From: a virus
Direction: 5' to 3' (one strand)
DNA length: 64,000 bases
IMG/VR virus record: IMGVR_UViG_3300031722_000008
Span: 1-64,000 of that record
Below are positions 35,163 through 44,975 of this stretch, in pieces. Position 1 is the stretch's first letter, and the number at the start of each line of letters is the position of its first letter. The position numbers and the translations under genes were made by a program. Under the pieces are notes generated by a model, which was not told the origin of the DNA, did no database searches, and saw only the letters and a list, made by a program, of their open reading frames with translations.

Positions 35163-36017
35163 CTACTCTTGCTGTTCTTGTTGTTTTTTTAATCTATGCT
35201 TCTTGAAATTTACTATATTTTCAGGAGTGGCAAAATAAGTAGGTAATGCTGCAACTTCTTGTGCGGCTGCCATAGGAGCTAATGCTGCTCCAACTTTAAG
35301 TGCGCGCTTTGCAACTCTAACTGAATTATCTCCCATTTTTTTACTTACCATTTTTTGGAATTCAGGATTACTTGCCGCATCTACTGTAGTTGCTTTATTT
35401 GATAGGTCTTTAAAATCTCTAGCAAATATCTTTCCACTGGCACCAACTCTTCCCAATGATTGTTCTAGGTTTTTACCTATTTCACCACGAATAGCCTTAC
35501 CTTTCTTTAATCCGTATAAACCTCCCCATAATGCTGCAACTGGTGCTGTGCTTGCGCCTATAGTTGCGGCGATACTTTTAGCATCAGGAGCTGTTCCAAA
35601 TTCTTCTTTGTGTTTTTTATATAATTGATAAGTAGGAATTGTTGCTCCTCCTGCGATATCACCAATTGCCATGCCTGCCATGCCACCATGAACCAAAGCT
35701 TTATTGAATGGCATCTTGCCTTTTTTCATAGCGAGAGCAGTACCAGCTATACCTCCAATTTTCATTGCAGTATCTTGTGCTTCGCCATTAACCATCCCTG
35801 TTGCAATACTCTTGCCTACTGTCTTTACACCACTTTTTATCTTAGCTTTACCTTCATCATTACTTAAAGCGTATGCGCTACCTAATGCTCCTGCACCTAC
35901 ACCTGTTCCTATTCCAACTTTTTTAATTAAACCTTTATTTTTGTTGAACATTTTAATTGCTTTTTCTTTTATGCTTGCAGTCTTTTCTATAGATTCAATA
36001 TAATATTCCTTATTCAT
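35163..36017 (-). CDS. internal virion protein with capsid-targeting-like N-terminus
   Basis: A 284-residue protein starting MNKEYYIESIEKTAS, a clear member of the YxxxIEKxA group. ATG 36017 lies 7 bases after GGAGGTGAT. The rest alternates Gly/Ala-rich hydrophobic segments (VGIGTGVGAGALGSAYAL, IGGIAGTALAM) with Lys-rich stretches, suggesting membrane insertion or packing inside the capsid. It ends in QQEQQE. Role beyond packaging unknown. Confidence 0.65.
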   Translation of the reverse strand: MNKEYYIESIEKTASIKEKAIKMFNKNKGLIKKVGIGTGVGAGALGSAYALSNDEGKAKIKSGVKTVGKSIATGMVNGEAQDTAMKIGGIAGTALAMKKGKMPFNKALVHGGMAGMAIGDIAGGATIPTYQLYKKHKEEFGTAPDAKSIAATIGASTAPVAALWGGLYGLKKGKAIRGEIGKNLEQSLGRVGASGKIFARDFKDLSNKATTVDAASNPEFQKMVSKKMGDNSVRVAKRALKVGAALAPMAAAQEVAALPTYFATPENIVNFKKHRLKKQQEQQE

Positions 36018-36075
36018 AACAATTATCACCTCCATCAAATTTATTATATATCAATCAATAGATTGTAACAACTTA

Positions 36076-36104
36076 TTGATGAAAGGCTAATAATTGTGTA
36101 TGAT
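36076..36104 (+). promoter_or_regulatory. candidate sigma-A type promoter
   Basis: TTGATG (36076-36081), a 17-base spacer and TATGAT (36099-36104) lie 18 bases upstream of ATG 36122. This plus-strand gene lacks the TATAAGATATTAAA motif. Confidence 0.45.
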
Positions 36105-36121
36105 TAATTTGAGGTGATAAT

Positions 36122-36757
36122 ATGGATAAAAATAATAACAAAGAAAATGAATTAAATATCGTAAAGTTTGAGGATAACGAAAATCCAATAGACAAAATAT
36201 CAGAATTAATTAAACAATGTTTTGATAGTCTTAAAGGACAAGACTTACTAATAACAAATAGGAGAATTAGTGGTGATTATTTTTCTACATTCGCTGACTC
36301 ATTATATGCGTATGAGAAAGGTATAGTTTTATTGGAGCGTTTCTTTAAAAAAGATAAATGTAAATGGATTGGACAGGAGTATAAGGAGTTTTCAGAAAAG
36401 GATAAAGAACTCTTAAAGGAGTTTGAAGAATTTGCTCATAATATCCCAACTTCTATTGATACAACTCAAGAGGAGAGAACTAAGTATTCTGACAAACTAG
36501 AGGGATATCAAGGAAGAATTAAGAATATAGCTCCCAAGATTGGTATAATTAATGATTATATGTATGATGATATAAGACTGATATTATTAGATGATGTTGA
36601 AGATGAGGGCTTAAAAAATTTAAGTAATTCATATAGTTCTTTCGGAATAGCAATGTTAACAACTCTTACATGGGGAAATATTAATGGATTATCTTTCGGA
36701 ATAACAACTATTAATTATGATGATTATGTGGATTTAATCTTAATACCAATAAAATAA
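36122..36757 (+). CDS. unknown protein
   Basis: A 211-residue acidic, mostly helical protein starting after GAGGTGATA. It is a single plus-strand gene between two minus-strand virion genes, with its own sigma-A-like promoter and a shared terminator. That suggests it is expressed at a different time. No motif recognised. Confidence 0.65.
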   Translation: MDKNNNKENELNIVKFEDNENPIDKISELIKQCFDSLKGQDLLITNRRISGDYFSTFADSLYAYEKGIVLLERFFKKDKCKWIGQEYKEFSEKDKELLKEFEEFAHNIPTSIDTTQEERTKYSDKLEGYQGRIKNIAPKIGIINDYMYDDIRLILLDDVEDEGLKNLSNSYSSFGIAMLTTLTWGNINGLSFGITTINYDDYVDLILIPIK

Positions 36758-36784
36758 AAGTGTGGCTCCAAGAGCCACACTTTT
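36756..36784. terminator. bidirectional intrinsic terminator
   Basis: AAAAGTGTGGCTC and GAGCCACACTTTT form a 13-bp stem around CAA between convergent genes. Confidence 0.85.
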
Positions 36785-36787
36785 ATT

Positions 36788-38044
36788 TTATCTTTCCTCG
36801 TCTTCATTGAAGTTTAATGCTATTTCATCTAAACCTTCAATTTCATCTAACTTTACATTGCCGTAATTTTCATCACCAGTTTGTTCAGCAACTCTTCTCT
36901 TATTTTCTTCAATAAGCTCTTCTTCTCTTTTTCCATATAATTGAAGAACCACTTCTTGAGAGTGTTTATCATTATTTCCACTTCTTCCCGACATAGCTCT
37001 GATTTCTTCCACCTTATCATGAGCGAAAGACATCATTTTAGCGGTTTTAAATAATGGGTCAACTACATCTCTATCCTTATCAGCATCCAATGAAACGAAT
37101 CGCTTGTATGCTTTACCTACAACATCAGCAAACATATCTTCGAAGCTTGCCTCATTCATTTCTGCTATATTAACTGCAGCATTTGTATACATCATATTCA
37201 AACCTTTTATGTTGTCTGATAATTCAGATACTCTTTTTTCGGTTTGATCGATAAGACTAACCCTGTCTCCCATACTTAATTCTTCGTAATCACCAATGCC
37301 ATCTTCCACATCTTTAAGTAATGTGTTCAAGGAATTTTTTTCAGTAACAAGAGAGTTTATTTTATCCTCGATTGTTTGAGTCTGTATATTAAAAAACATT
37401 GATTTATATAATTGGATATCCTGATCATAAACACTAAATTTTAATTGTTCTCTACAATATCTAGTTATTCTATCTGTAGGAACATTTTCCAATAAGAATT
37501 TATCTATTAGGTATCTTTTCTCAAATAACAATATTTTTTCAACAGCACCTTTTCCTCTAGTCGATGTTGATGATGTAAGTAATCTATTTCCTTTTTCATC
37601 AACAGGTAAATTAACTGCACTGCCATGGAATCTGTATATTTCTTGGCACCACATCTCATCTATATCTAGTGATTTTATTAATTTACAAAATTTAACTTGA
37701 CCATCTAAATCATCTCCTAAATCCAGTCTATAATTCAGGAGTTCTTTAGTATATGCACCTCTCTTTGATTTTGCTCTAAGAAGTTTATTTTTATAATCTG
37801 CATAAATATTCGCAAGTCCGAAATGTTTTATCAATGGATCCATAACAGCTAAATAATATAGTGTCAATGGTTTTTCGTGAGGTGCTGATAGTCCCAATTT
37901 TTGTAATTCTTTCTTTATAACTATTGGAGAATACCTTTTACTTAAAAGATATCTGATGTACTTAATGTGAGGCTTCTTCTCTATTCCTTCAATGGTTTGC
38001 CTATATTTAGGATCTAGTTTTTCAAAATCTATTTTTATACCCAC
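36788..38044 (-). CDS. unknown protein with helix-turn-helix-like N-terminus
   Basis: A 418-residue protein starting at GTG 38044 after GGAGGG. Residues ~25-70 (HIKYIRYLLSKRYSPIVIKKELQ) look like a helix-turn-helix, the centre is coiled coil, and the C-terminus is acidic. It lies two genes upstream of the large terminase and lacks the capsid-targeting peptide. A small-terminase-like DNA-recognition role is possible but not shown by any motif. Confidence 0.6.
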   Translation of the reverse strand: MGIKIDFEKLDPKYRQTIEGIEKKPHIKYIRYLLSKRYSPIVIKKELQKLGLSAPHEKPLTLYYLAVMDPLIKHFGLANIYADYKNKLLRAKSKRGAYTKELLNYRLDLGDDLDGQVKFCKLIKSLDIDEMWCQEIYRFHGSAVNLPVDEKGNRLLTSSTSTRGKGAVEKILLFEKRYLIDKFLLENVPTDRITRYCREQLKFSVYDQDIQLYKSMFFNIQTQTIEDKINSLVTEKNSLNTLLKDVEDGIGDYEELSMGDRVSLIDQTEKRVSELSDNIKGLNMMYTNAAVNIAEMNEASFEDMFADVVGKAYKRFVSLDADKDRDVVDPLFKTAKMMSFAHDKVEEIRAMSGRSGNNDKHSQEVVLQLYGKREEELIEENKRRVAEQTGDENYGNVKLDEIEGLDEIALNFNEDEER

Positions 38045-38104
38045 GTTATTCCCTCCGTTTCTATTTCATTATAAATGCAAAGATAATTTTTGTAAAACAA
38101 GGCT

Positions 38105-39718
38105 CTAACTACTAAACTTATTTTTTATCTTTTGAATTAAACTTTCTTTTGGTCTCATTTTACGGTTATTTTCATCAAGTAAATTATATAGTAGTTGATT
38201 TTGTTTAGCCTTATTATCAGCTATTTCATAAATAACTTCATCAGGAGTCCTATATGGAGATTTAAATAAACCTAACGTTTTTGGCATAGTAGATAGATAC
38301 CTATTTACTTCGACCTTTCGTTCGCCCTCCGCCCGTTTCGATTGACCGAACGCTCTTATTCCTCTGGCTTCCATTTGCTTCATTCTTTCTGGATTATAGT
38401 GACCATCTAAGGCACCTTCCCATGTAGTATCTCCAAGAGATAATCCTTCTGCTCCTGCCCCACTTATAAGCATTACTCTTTTCTTTCTAGCATTATAATC
38501 ATTAACATCATTCTGTCTAGTTTCTTCTGTAACTCCTTTATTACCCTTACCTATAAACTTTCCATAACTTATTCCTCTATCCTTAAGTCCTGCTTCTAAT
38601 ACATCAGCTCCACCATTAATCATATTAGTTAGTAGTATTGCTTGACCATCAGGAGTTGTCTTTAAATGTTCTTGCATATCACTAAGCATCTTATCTGTTT
38701 TTGGTGATAGCCTTGAACTTTCTTTTAGTGATATTCCAGGAACTACTGAACCAACACTATTAACTAATTTTCTTGCTTCTATCATACGATTAAATGCTTT
38801 TGATATTTCATCATCTTTTAGGGTTTCTAATCTTTTTTGTTTTATTATTTCTCTTAGTTTAGGGTCATTCTTAATTAATTGCTTATAATATTTAGCTTGC
38901 TCTTTAGATAATGGAACTTTTTCGGTATGAGTTTCTTTAAGTGGAATCTTGGCCATAGGTCTAACATCATCAACGCTAGCATAGTCAACATATTTAGCTA
39001 AGTCACCTTGCAATCTTTTCTTATTGTTAAAACCAGTAACAGGAACTCTATTCTCCTTAAGTCCTTTATATTTAGGTGAAGTACTTCTCTTTAGATAATT
39101 CTTATCAAAATCTTTCGAAGTAGCACCTAGATGATGTTCGCCTTGTGAAGCTAAATCAACTAAATTGTACATATCAGGAATATGATTATTTACTATAGAG
39201 CCTGTTAATCCTATAAAATTCTTGTATTTATCTCTAGTGCTTTTGAAACTATCTAATGTCGCAGTATCATTATTTCTAAGCTTATGCATTTCATCAGCTA
39301 TGACTGTGTCAGCACCAGTATCCCTTAAGATAGCTTCAGGATTTTTCCTGAACATTTCATATGAAATTATATTATAGTCAGAATCTTTATTGGGTGCATG
39401 ACCTGTTCCTTTTGATATCTCACCCATATTACCCACAATATTATATTTACTGTCCGTAAATTTTTTTACACCATCATTTCCAAAATTATGTCTTAAACTT
39501 GCTGGAGTAACTACGAGTGCTTTGTTCGCTAAGCCTTTTTCTTTCATCTTTTCGAACTTAGCTATCGATGATAATGTTTTACCACTTCCAACATCGTGCG
39601 CAACAATCATACTGTTTGATGGATTATCAACTACACGTTTTTGAAACGGATTAAATTCTATATCATCATGAAGTTTTGCTTGTTTCTCTATTTGCTCTTT
39701 ATATTTATCTCTTTTCAT
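38105..39718 (-). CDS. SNF2-type helicase/ATPase with capsid-targeting-like N-terminus
   Basis: A 537-residue superfamily 2 ATPase. It begins MKRDKYKEQIEKQAK, the shared capsid-targeting-like peptide, then FNPFQKRVV (Q motif-like), Walker A HDVGSGKTLS near 42-50, IADEMHKLRN (motif II), GLTGSIVNN (motif III), GAGAEGLSL (motif V) and MEARGIRAFGQS (motif VI). ATG 39718 follows GGAGG by 7 bases. It overlaps the previous gene by 14 bases. If packaged like T4 internal proteins it would enter the host with the DNA and could act on incoming DNA or on host factors; delivery is inferred. Confidence 0.8.
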   Translation of the reverse strand: MKRDKYKEQIEKQAKLHDDIEFNPFQKRVVDNPSNSMIVAHDVGSGKTLSSIAKFEKMKEKGLANKALVVTPASLRHNFGNDGVKKFTDSKYNIVGNMGEISKGTGHAPNKDSDYNIISYEMFRKNPEAILRDTGADTVIADEMHKLRNNDTATLDSFKSTRDKYKNFIGLTGSIVNNHIPDMYNLVDLASQGEHHLGATSKDFDKNYLKRSTSPKYKGLKENRVPVTGFNNKKRLQGDLAKYVDYASVDDVRPMAKIPLKETHTEKVPLSKEQAKYYKQLIKNDPKLREIIKQKRLETLKDDEISKAFNRMIEARKLVNSVGSVVPGISLKESSRLSPKTDKMLSDMQEHLKTTPDGQAILLTNMINGGADVLEAGLKDRGISYGKFIGKGNKGVTEETRQNDVNDYNARKKRVMLISGAGAEGLSLGDTTWEGALDGHYNPERMKQMEARGIRAFGQSKRAEGERKVEVNRYLSTMPKTLGLFKSPYRTPDEVIYEIADNKAKQNQLLYNLLDENNRKMRPKESLIQKIKNKFSS

Positions 39719-40544
39719 CACTATGCCTCCTAAACTTACTTAATCCATAAGCTCCAAGTCCAATACCAGCTGTCCCGATTCCAATTCCAAGTGCAAGCTT
39801 TTTATTTATTCTTGATTTAGGTATATTTCTTATTTTATCTTTATATTTCTCTTTGTTTTTATAGCAATGATCAATTATTATTTTGTCATTATCTCTAGCT
39901 AGATAAGCTTGAAACGGTTTTTTCTGAACATAATCCATTCTTGATATTTCTAAGTCCTTTTTAAATTGATTACTCATATCCTTATTGACAGATATTTTTT
40001 TGCCATAATTTTTCAAACCATCATTTTTAGGATCTAATAGGCTTCTTGATAATTTCAATTTTTTAGGGAAAGATTTATTCTCGTAATATGGAGAGAATGC
40101 TCCCTCATTCATCATTTGAGCATCAAAACCATGAGTTCCCTTTACTATAGCATTTCTCTTCGAAACAGCATTATAGAGTTCTTTATCTCCCTTGCTTAAT
40201 TTTTTTACTCCTGAAAACTTATCAAATACATTTAACATTGCTTTCTCGGATTTACTCATGTTTGAGTTCTTGATATCAAAATCAGCAAGTGATTTTGGTG
40301 ATACTATATTTGTCTTACCACCCTTAGAATTTATTTGCTGAAATTCTTTATCATCCACAATATCATTCATATCCCATTTTTCTATTAAATTTTTATTCCC
40401 TAGTTCCACACCCTTTGCAATTTCGGAATTACTCTTTCCTACAGTTTTAATTAATTTATTTCGATTTTTATTTGATAACTCATGATATTTCTCTTTCCAT
40501 TTTGTTGCAGCTTGCTTTTCTATTTGCTCTTTATATCGATTCAA
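39705..40544 (-). CDS. internal virion protein with capsid-targeting-like N-terminus
   Basis: A 279-residue basic protein starting at TTG 40544, 9 bases after GAGGAG. It begins MNRYKEQIEKQAA. The middle (residues ~125-215) is soluble and includes KGTHGFDAQMMNEGAF; a Gly-rich hydrophobic segment lies near the C-terminus (LGIGIGTAGIGLGAYGL). It precedes the helicase and is probably co-translated with it. The middle domain is not recognised. Confidence 0.65.
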   Translation of the reverse strand: MNRYKEQIEKQAATKWKEKYHELSNKNRNKLIKTVGKSNSEIAKGVELGNKNLIEKWDMNDIVDDKEFQQINSKGGKTNIVSPKSLADFDIKNSNMSKSEKAMLNVFDKFSGVKKLSKGDKELYNAVSKRNAIVKGTHGFDAQMMNEGAFSPYYENKSFPKKLKLSRSLLDPKNDGLKNYGKKISVNKDMSNQFKKDLEISRMDYVQKKPFQAYLARDNDKIIIDHCYKNKEKYKDKIRNIPKSRINKKLALGIGIGTAGIGLGAYGLSKFRRHSDEKR

Positions 40545-40617
40545 TTCAACTCACTCCTCTCTATCTAACACTAATTCTATCACACATATTTTTTAAATTA
40601 AATAAATGATATATTGG

Positions 40618-40631
40618 TATAAGATATTAAA
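40618..40631 (+). promoter_or_regulatory. TATAAGATATTAAA phage promoter motif, site 5
   Basis: Exact match 28 bases before ATG 40660 of a membrane-anchored protein. Confidence 0.65.
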
Positions 40632-40659
40632 GGAATAAAATAGAAAAGGAGAGATAAAT

Positions 40660-41193
40660 ATGGAAAAAATATTAAAAAATAAAAGTAACGTAATAGCAAT
40701 AATAGTGGCAATTTTTATAGTAGGTAGTGTAATGGGGATGAACATAGGAATAAGATATGAACAAACAATTAATACTCAAAGAGCAGCAGATGTAATTAAT
40801 GTGAATATACAAAAACAAATGAAAGAGAAAGAATATTTTGATATAGAGTTTAATAAAATAAAAAATGGATTCGTAGAATCAACAGGAGAATTATATAAAG
40901 AAACTAAGGACAAAACAGGATTTAATTTTGACAAGGATTCGAAACAAAGAATGGCAAATGCATTAGTTAAATTAGGAAACATAACAAAAGAAAGCAGTAA
41001 TTTGAAAGTACCAACAGATTTAGATAATATACAAATATATTCAGATATAAAGGATATAAGTAAATATATAGATAGATTTAGTATTAGATTTATTGATGGA
41101 GTTGATAATAAAAGCAAAGATAGTTTAGATCAAGCAGCAGAAGAAATAAAAAATATAAACAAAATAATTGATAATAACAAATTAAAACAATAA
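40660..41193 (+). CDS. membrane-anchored or exported protein
   Basis: A 177-residue protein with a single N-terminal hydrophobic segment (residues ~10-28, NVIAIIVAIFIVGSVMGM) and a helical, charged remainder. It could be a signal anchor with an extracytoplasmic domain. The start follows AAAGGAGAGATAAAT. It forms a promoter-gene-terminator cassette between minus-strand virion genes. Confidence 0.7.
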   Translation: MEKILKNKSNVIAIIVAIFIVGSVMGMNIGIRYEQTINTQRAADVINVNIQKQMKEKEYFDIEFNKIKNGFVESTGELYKETKDKTGFNFDKDSKQRMANALVKLGNITKESSNLKVPTDLDNIQIYSDIKDISKYIDRFSIRFIDGVDNKSKDSLDQAAEEIKNINKIIDNNKLKQ

Positions 41194-41194
41194 A

Positions 41195-41224
41195 AATAAA
41201 GTGGCGAAAGCCACTTTATTTTCT
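41195..41224. terminator. intrinsic terminator
   Basis: AATAAAGTGGC, GAAA tetraloop and GCCACTTTATT, 11-bp stem followed by TT; shared by convergent genes. Confidence 0.8.
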
Positions 41225-42006
41225 TAATAGTTTAATGAATATCTTGCCTCATTTCTTATTCTATCTAAGTTTGGAGATACCTTATTTTGTGCGTGATTAA
41301 AGGCACCATTTTGATCCATCGCTACTCCAGTTAATCTTCCGAAACCTGCTCCAAGTCCTGCACCTAATCCTCCAGAAAGAACAACTTTCCCTAGTCTATT
41401 AGTTGTTCCTCCTGCCAATCCTAATCCTAATCCTGCTAATGCTCCAACTCCAGTTCCAATCTTAAGACCTGTCTTTTTTGCAGTTAAACTATCATATTTA
41501 TTTTGATATTCTTTAGAGCTGTAGACATTACTTATTGATGAATCTAACTCTTTATATTTATTTAAAGTATCTTCACTAACCCTTTTATTAGTCTTATGAG
41601 CAACTAATACTTTCATAATATCTTCATTCATACCATTAACTAAAGCTGATTGTATATCATTTCTGATATGAGGTTTCAGATCATCTTGAAGAGAATTTGG
41701 TAGTCTCCTATACCAAATAGAATTAGTTACATCACTCAAATGTTTATCGGTCTTTTCGCGTATAGATAAGGCTTCATTATTAGTCTTTTGGTGTTTTGCT
41801 TCGTTGCTTCTCGTCGGAGTGCTCGTCGCATATCTCGTCGCACTCCTTGTATGTTGATTAATATCGTTCTTATATTGTTCTTTAGTCTTTTTGAACTGAC
41901 CACTTCTAAATCCACTATCTGCTGATTGATTGGAATTACCTCCAAAATCTCCGCTTCTGTATTCGCCAGTTACTGCCTCTTTTTCAATTTGTTCTTTGTA
42001 ATTCAT
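41224..42006 (-). CDS. internal virion protein with capsid-targeting-like N-terminus
   Basis: A 260-residue protein starting MNYKEQIEKEAV at ATG 42006, 9 bases after AAGGTG. Residues 15-75 are Ser/Thr/Gln/Arg-rich and probably disordered, including a Thr/Arg repeat (RSATRYATSTPTR). A helical domain follows. The C-terminal Gly-rich hydrophobic segments (GVGALAGLGLGLAGG, GGLGAGLGAGFG) resemble membrane-inserting stretches. Likely packaged; function unknown. Confidence 0.65.
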   Translation of the reverse strand: MNYKEQIEKEAVTGEYRSGDFGGNSNQSADSGFRSGQFKKTKEQYKNDINQHTRSATRYATSTPTRSNEAKHQKTNNEALSIREKTDKHLSDVTNSIWYRRLPNSLQDDLKPHIRNDIQSALVNGMNEDIMKVLVAHKTNKRVSEDTLNKYKELDSSISNVYSSKEYQNKYDSLTAKKTGLKIGTGVGALAGLGLGLAGGTTNRLGKVVLSGGLGAGLGAGFGRLTGVAMDQNGAFNHAQNKVSPNLDRIRNEARYSLNY

Positions 42007-42007
42007 A

Positions 42008-43591
42008 TTACAATACACCTTCCTCTTCGCCCATATTCGTTTTAAAAATTTTTGAACTTAAGTCATTAAACTTATCTCTTGCAGGCTGTAACTTATTTGA
42101 AATTGCCCTAATCTTATTCTTGGTATCACTTGCTATCATTGATGCCCTTGGCTTTGCAACCTGTAGTCCGTTTCTTATTCCTTCTTTAGCAATATCCAAA
42201 TCTCTTTGTGACATCGCTAAAAGTGGAAAGGGTGCATCAAAAAGAGTATCGAAAGCATTGTCCTTAACTATTTTAGTTACTTTTTGAACAACTGGAGATT
42301 CTCTTAATTTTTTTCCATACATTTTTCCTCCAGCAAATATTGCTTGTTTTTCTATTTCCTCTATATAGTATTCCTTAGATTTCTTCTCAAAGTTAGAAGA
42401 TTTTTTTCCTTTAAGCTGATTCATAATATGGCTTTCTGATACTTTAAATAGTTTTAATCCATATTCCTTTGCCATATCCTTAAAACTATTAAATTGTTCT
42501 TCAAAGACTATGTGTATATCTTTATTTGTAGTTATGCTCTCAATATCATTCTTATATCTTAGAGGCTTAAAATCACCTTTTATTTTGTACATCGAACAAG
42601 GTTTGTTTATATCTACATCACTAGTATATTTTAATACTGTGCCTGTGTAGTTGCTTTCCGTAGGAACTTTACTATCCTTAGTCAGTACATTGAATCTAGC
42701 AGTACCATCATTCCACTTTAATCCAAAAGCAGCAGAGAAAGAAGGATATTTAGACGCGAATAAAACATCTCCTTTGTTGTTTCCTGATGTATCTTCTGAT
42801 AATCTAAATTTCTTTATTCCTTGAACTGGTGAAGCATGATAATAAACATTTTCTCCAGCTTCTTTTTCAATACTATTATCATTATCCTCGCTAGCTGTGC
42901 TTTTGATGAAAGAAAACTTTCCTATAGCACCTTTTAATGTTGGTGCAGTAGCACATGCTCTATGAGTGTAGCAGAAGTATATAGTTTCTCCACTAGGCAT
43001 AAATGCTTTCGATATACCTAATTCTCCATTATTATACCAAACCGCCTTACCCTCTCTTACTATTTTCTTTTCATCAGAAGTTAAAGGTATTTGATATTTT
43101 TTAAGATCTTTCATTTTGTATCTTTTCTCGGCTACTTTATCAAATCCACTAAGTATCTCATTTGCTTTTTGTTCAATAAGTTCTTCTATGCTTTTTTCTG
43201 CTCCACCTGTGTATTTACCATAATATACAGGAACTTCTTTGATTCCTTTAAATTCGCAAGCTTCCTTTCTATGATGTCCATCAAGCAAAATAGAATGACC
43301 TTTTGTTTGAGGGGTAATTCCTTGGAATTTATCTACCACCATGAAAGGATTAATATTTCCAGGCTTTATAGTTTCTGCAATATTAAACACCTTTTCTTTA
43401 TTTACAGGTTTATCGATACCTTGTAGTTTATCTATCTTCATCATTTTCTTTTGCCATTTATAATTCTTTACAAGTTTTATTGCACCATCTTCATTAGGTG
43501 TCTTGTATTCATGGGAAGTAGCAATCATATAAGCTACTTCTCTATCAATGGAACCTTTCAGAAATGCCCTATCTATCTTCTCTAATTTCAT
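42008..43591 (-). CDS. multidomain virion polyprotein: ParB-like and ART-like modules
   Basis: A 527-residue protein built of modules separated by EKxA-type peptides. Residues ~70-135 form a ParB/sulfiredoxin-like domain (ILLDGHHRKEACEFKGIKEVPVYY). After FDKVAEKRY comes an unassigned module. After SIEKEAGE comes an ADP-ribosyltransferase-like start (NVYYHASPVQGIKKFRL, then DVLFASKYPSFSAAF). After YYIEEIEKQAI comes a basic helical tail. The peptides match the capsid-targeting/processing signal of neighbours, so the prohead protease may release the modules. The ART assignment rests on the YYHAS and FASKYPSFSAAF pattern and needs a fold check. Confidence 0.6.
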   Translation of the reverse strand: MKLEKIDRAFLKGSIDREVAYMIATSHEYKTPNEDGAIKLVKNYKWQKKMMKIDKLQGIDKPVNKEKVFNIAETIKPGNINPFMVVDKFQGITPQTKGHSILLDGHHRKEACEFKGIKEVPVYYGKYTGGAEKSIEELIEQKANEILSGFDKVAEKRYKMKDLKKYQIPLTSDEKKIVREGKAVWYNNGELGISKAFMPSGETIYFCYTHRACATAPTLKGAIGKFSFIKSTASEDNDNSIEKEAGENVYYHASPVQGIKKFRLSEDTSGNNKGDVLFASKYPSFSAAFGLKWNDGTARFNVLTKDSKVPTESNYTGTVLKYTSDVDINKPCSMYKIKGDFKPLRYKNDIESITTNKDIHIVFEEQFNSFKDMAKEYGLKLFKVSESHIMNQLKGKKSSNFEKKSKEYYIEEIEKQAIFAGGKMYGKKLRESPVVQKVTKIVKDNAFDTLFDAPFPLLAMSQRDLDIAKEGIRNGLQVAKPRASMIASDTKNKIRAISNKLQPARDKFNDLSSKIFKTNMGEEEGVL

Positions 43592-43611
43592 TGCGTTTCT
43601 CCTTTCATTTA

Positions 43612-44082
<471 letters not shown>

Positions 44083-44160
44083 TAATTTTCCTCCTATCAT
44101 ATAATTATCATAGGTTCATTATAACTTAATTTATTATTTTTTAAAAATAATAATAAATGG

Positions 44161-44174
44161 TATAAGATATTTGT
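44161..44174 (+). promoter_or_regulatory. phage promoter motif variant, site 6
   Basis: TATAAGATATTTGT keeps the first eleven bases of the consensus and lies 38 bases before ATG 44213. Confidence 0.5.
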
Positions 44175-44212
44175 AAATAGAACAAATAATAAAAGAAGGA
44201 AGGATGATTTAC

Positions 44213-44413
44213 ATGATAAACAAAATTAAGGAAAAAGTAGGGAAAGCAGGATTAATTGGAGGAGCAGCAATAGTAGTAGCAGGAATAGCAACAGGAGCAA
44301 TAACATTTATGGCAAGAAAAGACAAAAAGGATATAATAAACAAAATTAAAGAAAACAATGAAAAAGTTGAAGAGAAAGTTGAAAATGAAGAAGATCAATC
44401 AGAAACTAAATAA
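44213..44413 (+). CDS. small membrane protein
   Basis: A 66-residue protein with one hydrophobic segment (residues ~13-33, AGLIGGAAIVVAGIATGAITF), a basic turn and an acidic C-terminus. ATG 44213 lies 9 bases after GGAAGG. It is followed by a terminator. It is one of the promoter-linked small membrane proteins. Confidence 0.7.
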   Translation: MINKIKEKVGKAGLIGGAAIVVAGIATGAITFMARKDKKDIINKIKENNEKVEEKVENEEDQSETK

Positions 44414-44437
44414 AGAATAATTTGGAAGAAATATATT

Positions 44438-44469
44438 AAGAATAAAGATGAAAATCTTTATTCTTTTTG
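44438..44469 (+). terminator. intrinsic terminator
   Basis: AAGAATAAAGAT, GAAA tetraloop and ATCTTTATTCTT, 12-bp stem followed by a T run. Confidence 0.75.
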
Positions 44470-44495
44470 TTCTCAAAAAAGAAAGGATGATATCG

Positions 44496-44942
44496 ATGAT
44501 CAATAAAGAAAAATTAACAGTGTATGGTATACTAGGAGGATTAACAATTATATCAGGAACAATAGGTGGAGCATTAACTGCTGTTATAATGACAAAAAGC
44601 AATAGAGCAAATAAAAAGGCTATAGCAGTAAATGAAAATAAGAATGAAATATTTAAGAATGAGATCTATGAATCATTAAATAAATATAGTGCTGACTTCG
44701 AGAGCAGTATTGAAATACTAGCTAAGTCAAATGATGTAATAGAAGAATCTATCACTAGAGCGAAAGATACAATAACAAAAGTAGCAGAAGCTGAAAATAA
44801 AGCTACAGAAAATATATCCAATGAATTAAAGAAAATAACTAATGATTCTATCATTAAAATACAGCAAGAAGGAAATCGAATTTTCGCTGAAACAAATGAA
44901 CACTTTGAAAAAAATAAACAAAAATATTGGGAAGAAAAATAA
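44496..44942 (+). CDS. membrane-anchored coiled-coil protein
   Basis: A 148-residue protein with an N-terminal hydrophobic segment (residues ~8-32) and a long charged helical region likely to be coiled coil. ATG 44496 follows GAAAGGATGATATCG. It lies behind a terminator, without an obvious motif of its own, so it may depend on read-through from site 6. Function unknown. Confidence 0.65.
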   Translation: MINKEKLTVYGILGGLTIISGTIGGALTAVIMTKSNRANKKAIAVNENKNEIFKNEIYESLNKYSADFESSIEILAKSNDVIEESITRAKDTITKVAEAENKATENISNELKKITNDSIIKIQQEGNRIFAETNEHFEKNKQKYWEEK

Positions 44943-44975
44943 ATAATAGCTGGGGTTCTGCCCCAGCTATTATTT
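44941..44975. terminator. bidirectional intrinsic terminator
   Basis: AAATAATAGCTGGGG and CCCCAGCTATTATTT form a 15-bp stem around TTCTG between convergent genes. Confidence 0.85.

Noticed and set aside
39705-40544. ART-like domain in the 279-residue virion protein (THGFDAQMMNEGAF)
   Set aside because: Only one short resemblance; no second supporting motif, so no function assigned.
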